Shown here one piece after another: positions 6,102 through 6,601 of a stretch of DNA of 6,601 bases (positions are counted from its first letter, which is position 1; each line of letters begins with the position of its first letter). Origin of the DNA: Puniceicoccales bacterium (GTDB lineage Bacteria > Verrucomicrobiota > Verrucomicrobiia > Opitutales > UBA953); assembly GCA_031289285.1 (NCBI GenBank), contig JAITPT010000009.1:1-6601 (forward strand), read 5' to 3'. The translations under genes were made by a program, and so were the position numbers. Under the pieces are notes generated by a model. The model had not been told where the DNA came from and did no database searches. It saw only the letters and a program-made list of their open reading frames with translations.

Positions 6102-6601
6102 ATGAAAACCTTCACTTTCACCGCCTCCGCCCTCCTTCTTGTCCTCCTGTCTTGCCTGTCCGTTTGCGCCGCCGCCGCCACTGCTGCCGCCGCCGCCGCG
6201 CCAGCCGCGTGGAGCGCAGATTTTTCCCAAGGTGCATCCGGCGCAGTTCCTGCTGGTTGGCAAAAAGCCTTTCCCCGCATCCCCGAAGCCACCAAGGCCA
6301 AGGCACCGCGCTTCGAGTTGTCCGCCGACACCGAAGGCCGCTACCTGCTCCTTTCCGGCAACGGCGACGCACTCATCGGTGCCAGCGTTTTCACAAAAAT
6401 AAAACTCAAACCCGGCACCTACACCTATTCCGCCGTCTTCACAAAAACCGACGACGTGAACCCGCACCAACACCTCCTTTTCCAAATCGAAGGCGGCTCC
6501 AAAGACGGCATTTTCAAATACTACAAATTGGAAAACGGCAAAATCGAAGGCCGCGACACCGTCGTCGTGCGCGGCAACGGCAACGCCCCCCGCGATGTCA
6601 C
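6102..6601 (+). CDS. Secreted protein of unknown function, N-terminal part (3' partial)
   Basis: An open frame from ATG at 6102 runs off the right edge with no stop (166 full codons). It begins with a signal peptide: MKTFTF, a hydrophobic core of Ala/Leu/Val to about residue 22, then an Ala-rich stretch. LLSC at residues 15-18 is a poor lipobox, so a lipoprotein is possible but less likely than a soluble export. The mature part starts WSADFSQGASGAVPAGWQKAF and continues with short alternating strands (RYLLLSGNG, KLKPGTYTYSAVFTK, HLLFQIEGGS), which looks like a beta-sandwich or carbohydrate-binding-like module of the kind found at the front of secreted hydrolases. That fold is a guess from pattern only; no catalytic motif is in view. 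There is no Shine-Dalgarno before the ATG, as for the other start in this window. C-ending codon use matches the neighbours and supports a real gene. Confidence 0.85.
   Translation, partial: MKTFTFTASALLLVLLSCLSVCAAAATAAAAAAPAAWSADFSQGASGAVPAGWQKAFPRIPEATKAKAPRFELSADTEGRYLLLSGNGDALIGASVFTKIKLKPGTYTYSAVFTKTDDVNPHQHLLFQIEGGSKDGIFKYYKLENGKIEGRDTVVVRGNGNAPRDV

Overview
The window is GC-rich and C-biased at third codon positions, and every gene I can support is on the + strand. The gene content suggests a bacterium of the Planctomycetota-Verrucomicrobiota group, with Verrucomicrobiota (Opitutales-like) as my best guess. This rests on a PF12831-type FAD oxidoreductase, a large secreted protein joining a propeller, a hydrazine-synthase-alpha-like domain, c-type haem sites and an FGE-sulfatase fold, and very Ala/Pro/Lys-rich linkers. 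The taxonomy is inferred from family knowledge; there is no rRNA or marker gene here.

Layout. (1) From the left edge to 1586 runs the 3' part of one gene. It encodes the C-terminal part of an FAD-dependent oxidoreductase, an Ala/Lys-rich linker, and a complete glycerophosphodiester phosphodiesterase (GDPD) domain, all in one continuous frame. (2) 1587-2049 is a 463-bp intergenic region with unusual structure: a 43-bp perfectly alternating purine-pyrimidine tract, a GTGCGC/GCGCAC hairpin, and two identical 39-bp copies of an imperfect palindrome 135 bp apart, the second followed by an 11-bp tandem duplication. (3) 2050-5892 encodes a 1280-residue exported multidomain protein: signal peptide, low-complexity spacer, propeller-like region, hydrazine-synthase-alpha-like domain, two CxxCH haem sites, and a C-terminal FGE/SUMF1-fold domain that lacks the catalytic cysteines. 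(4) 5893-6101 is intergenic, with two adjacent perfect hairpins, a C9A9 homopolymer junction and a third, AT-rich hairpin. (5) 6102 to the right edge is the start of a secreted protein with a signal peptide and probable beta-sandwich sequence.

The genes are co-directional but separated by structured gaps of 463 and 209 bp, so they look like independent transcription units rather than a tight operon. At least two of the three products are exported, which points to envelope or periplasmic work (redox chemistry, or hydrolysis of phosphodiester or polymer substrates). I cannot show that the three act in one pathway. The points most worth checking are the oxidoreductase-GDPD fusion, the domain architecture of the large haem protein with its degenerate FGE domain, and the repeated palindrome.
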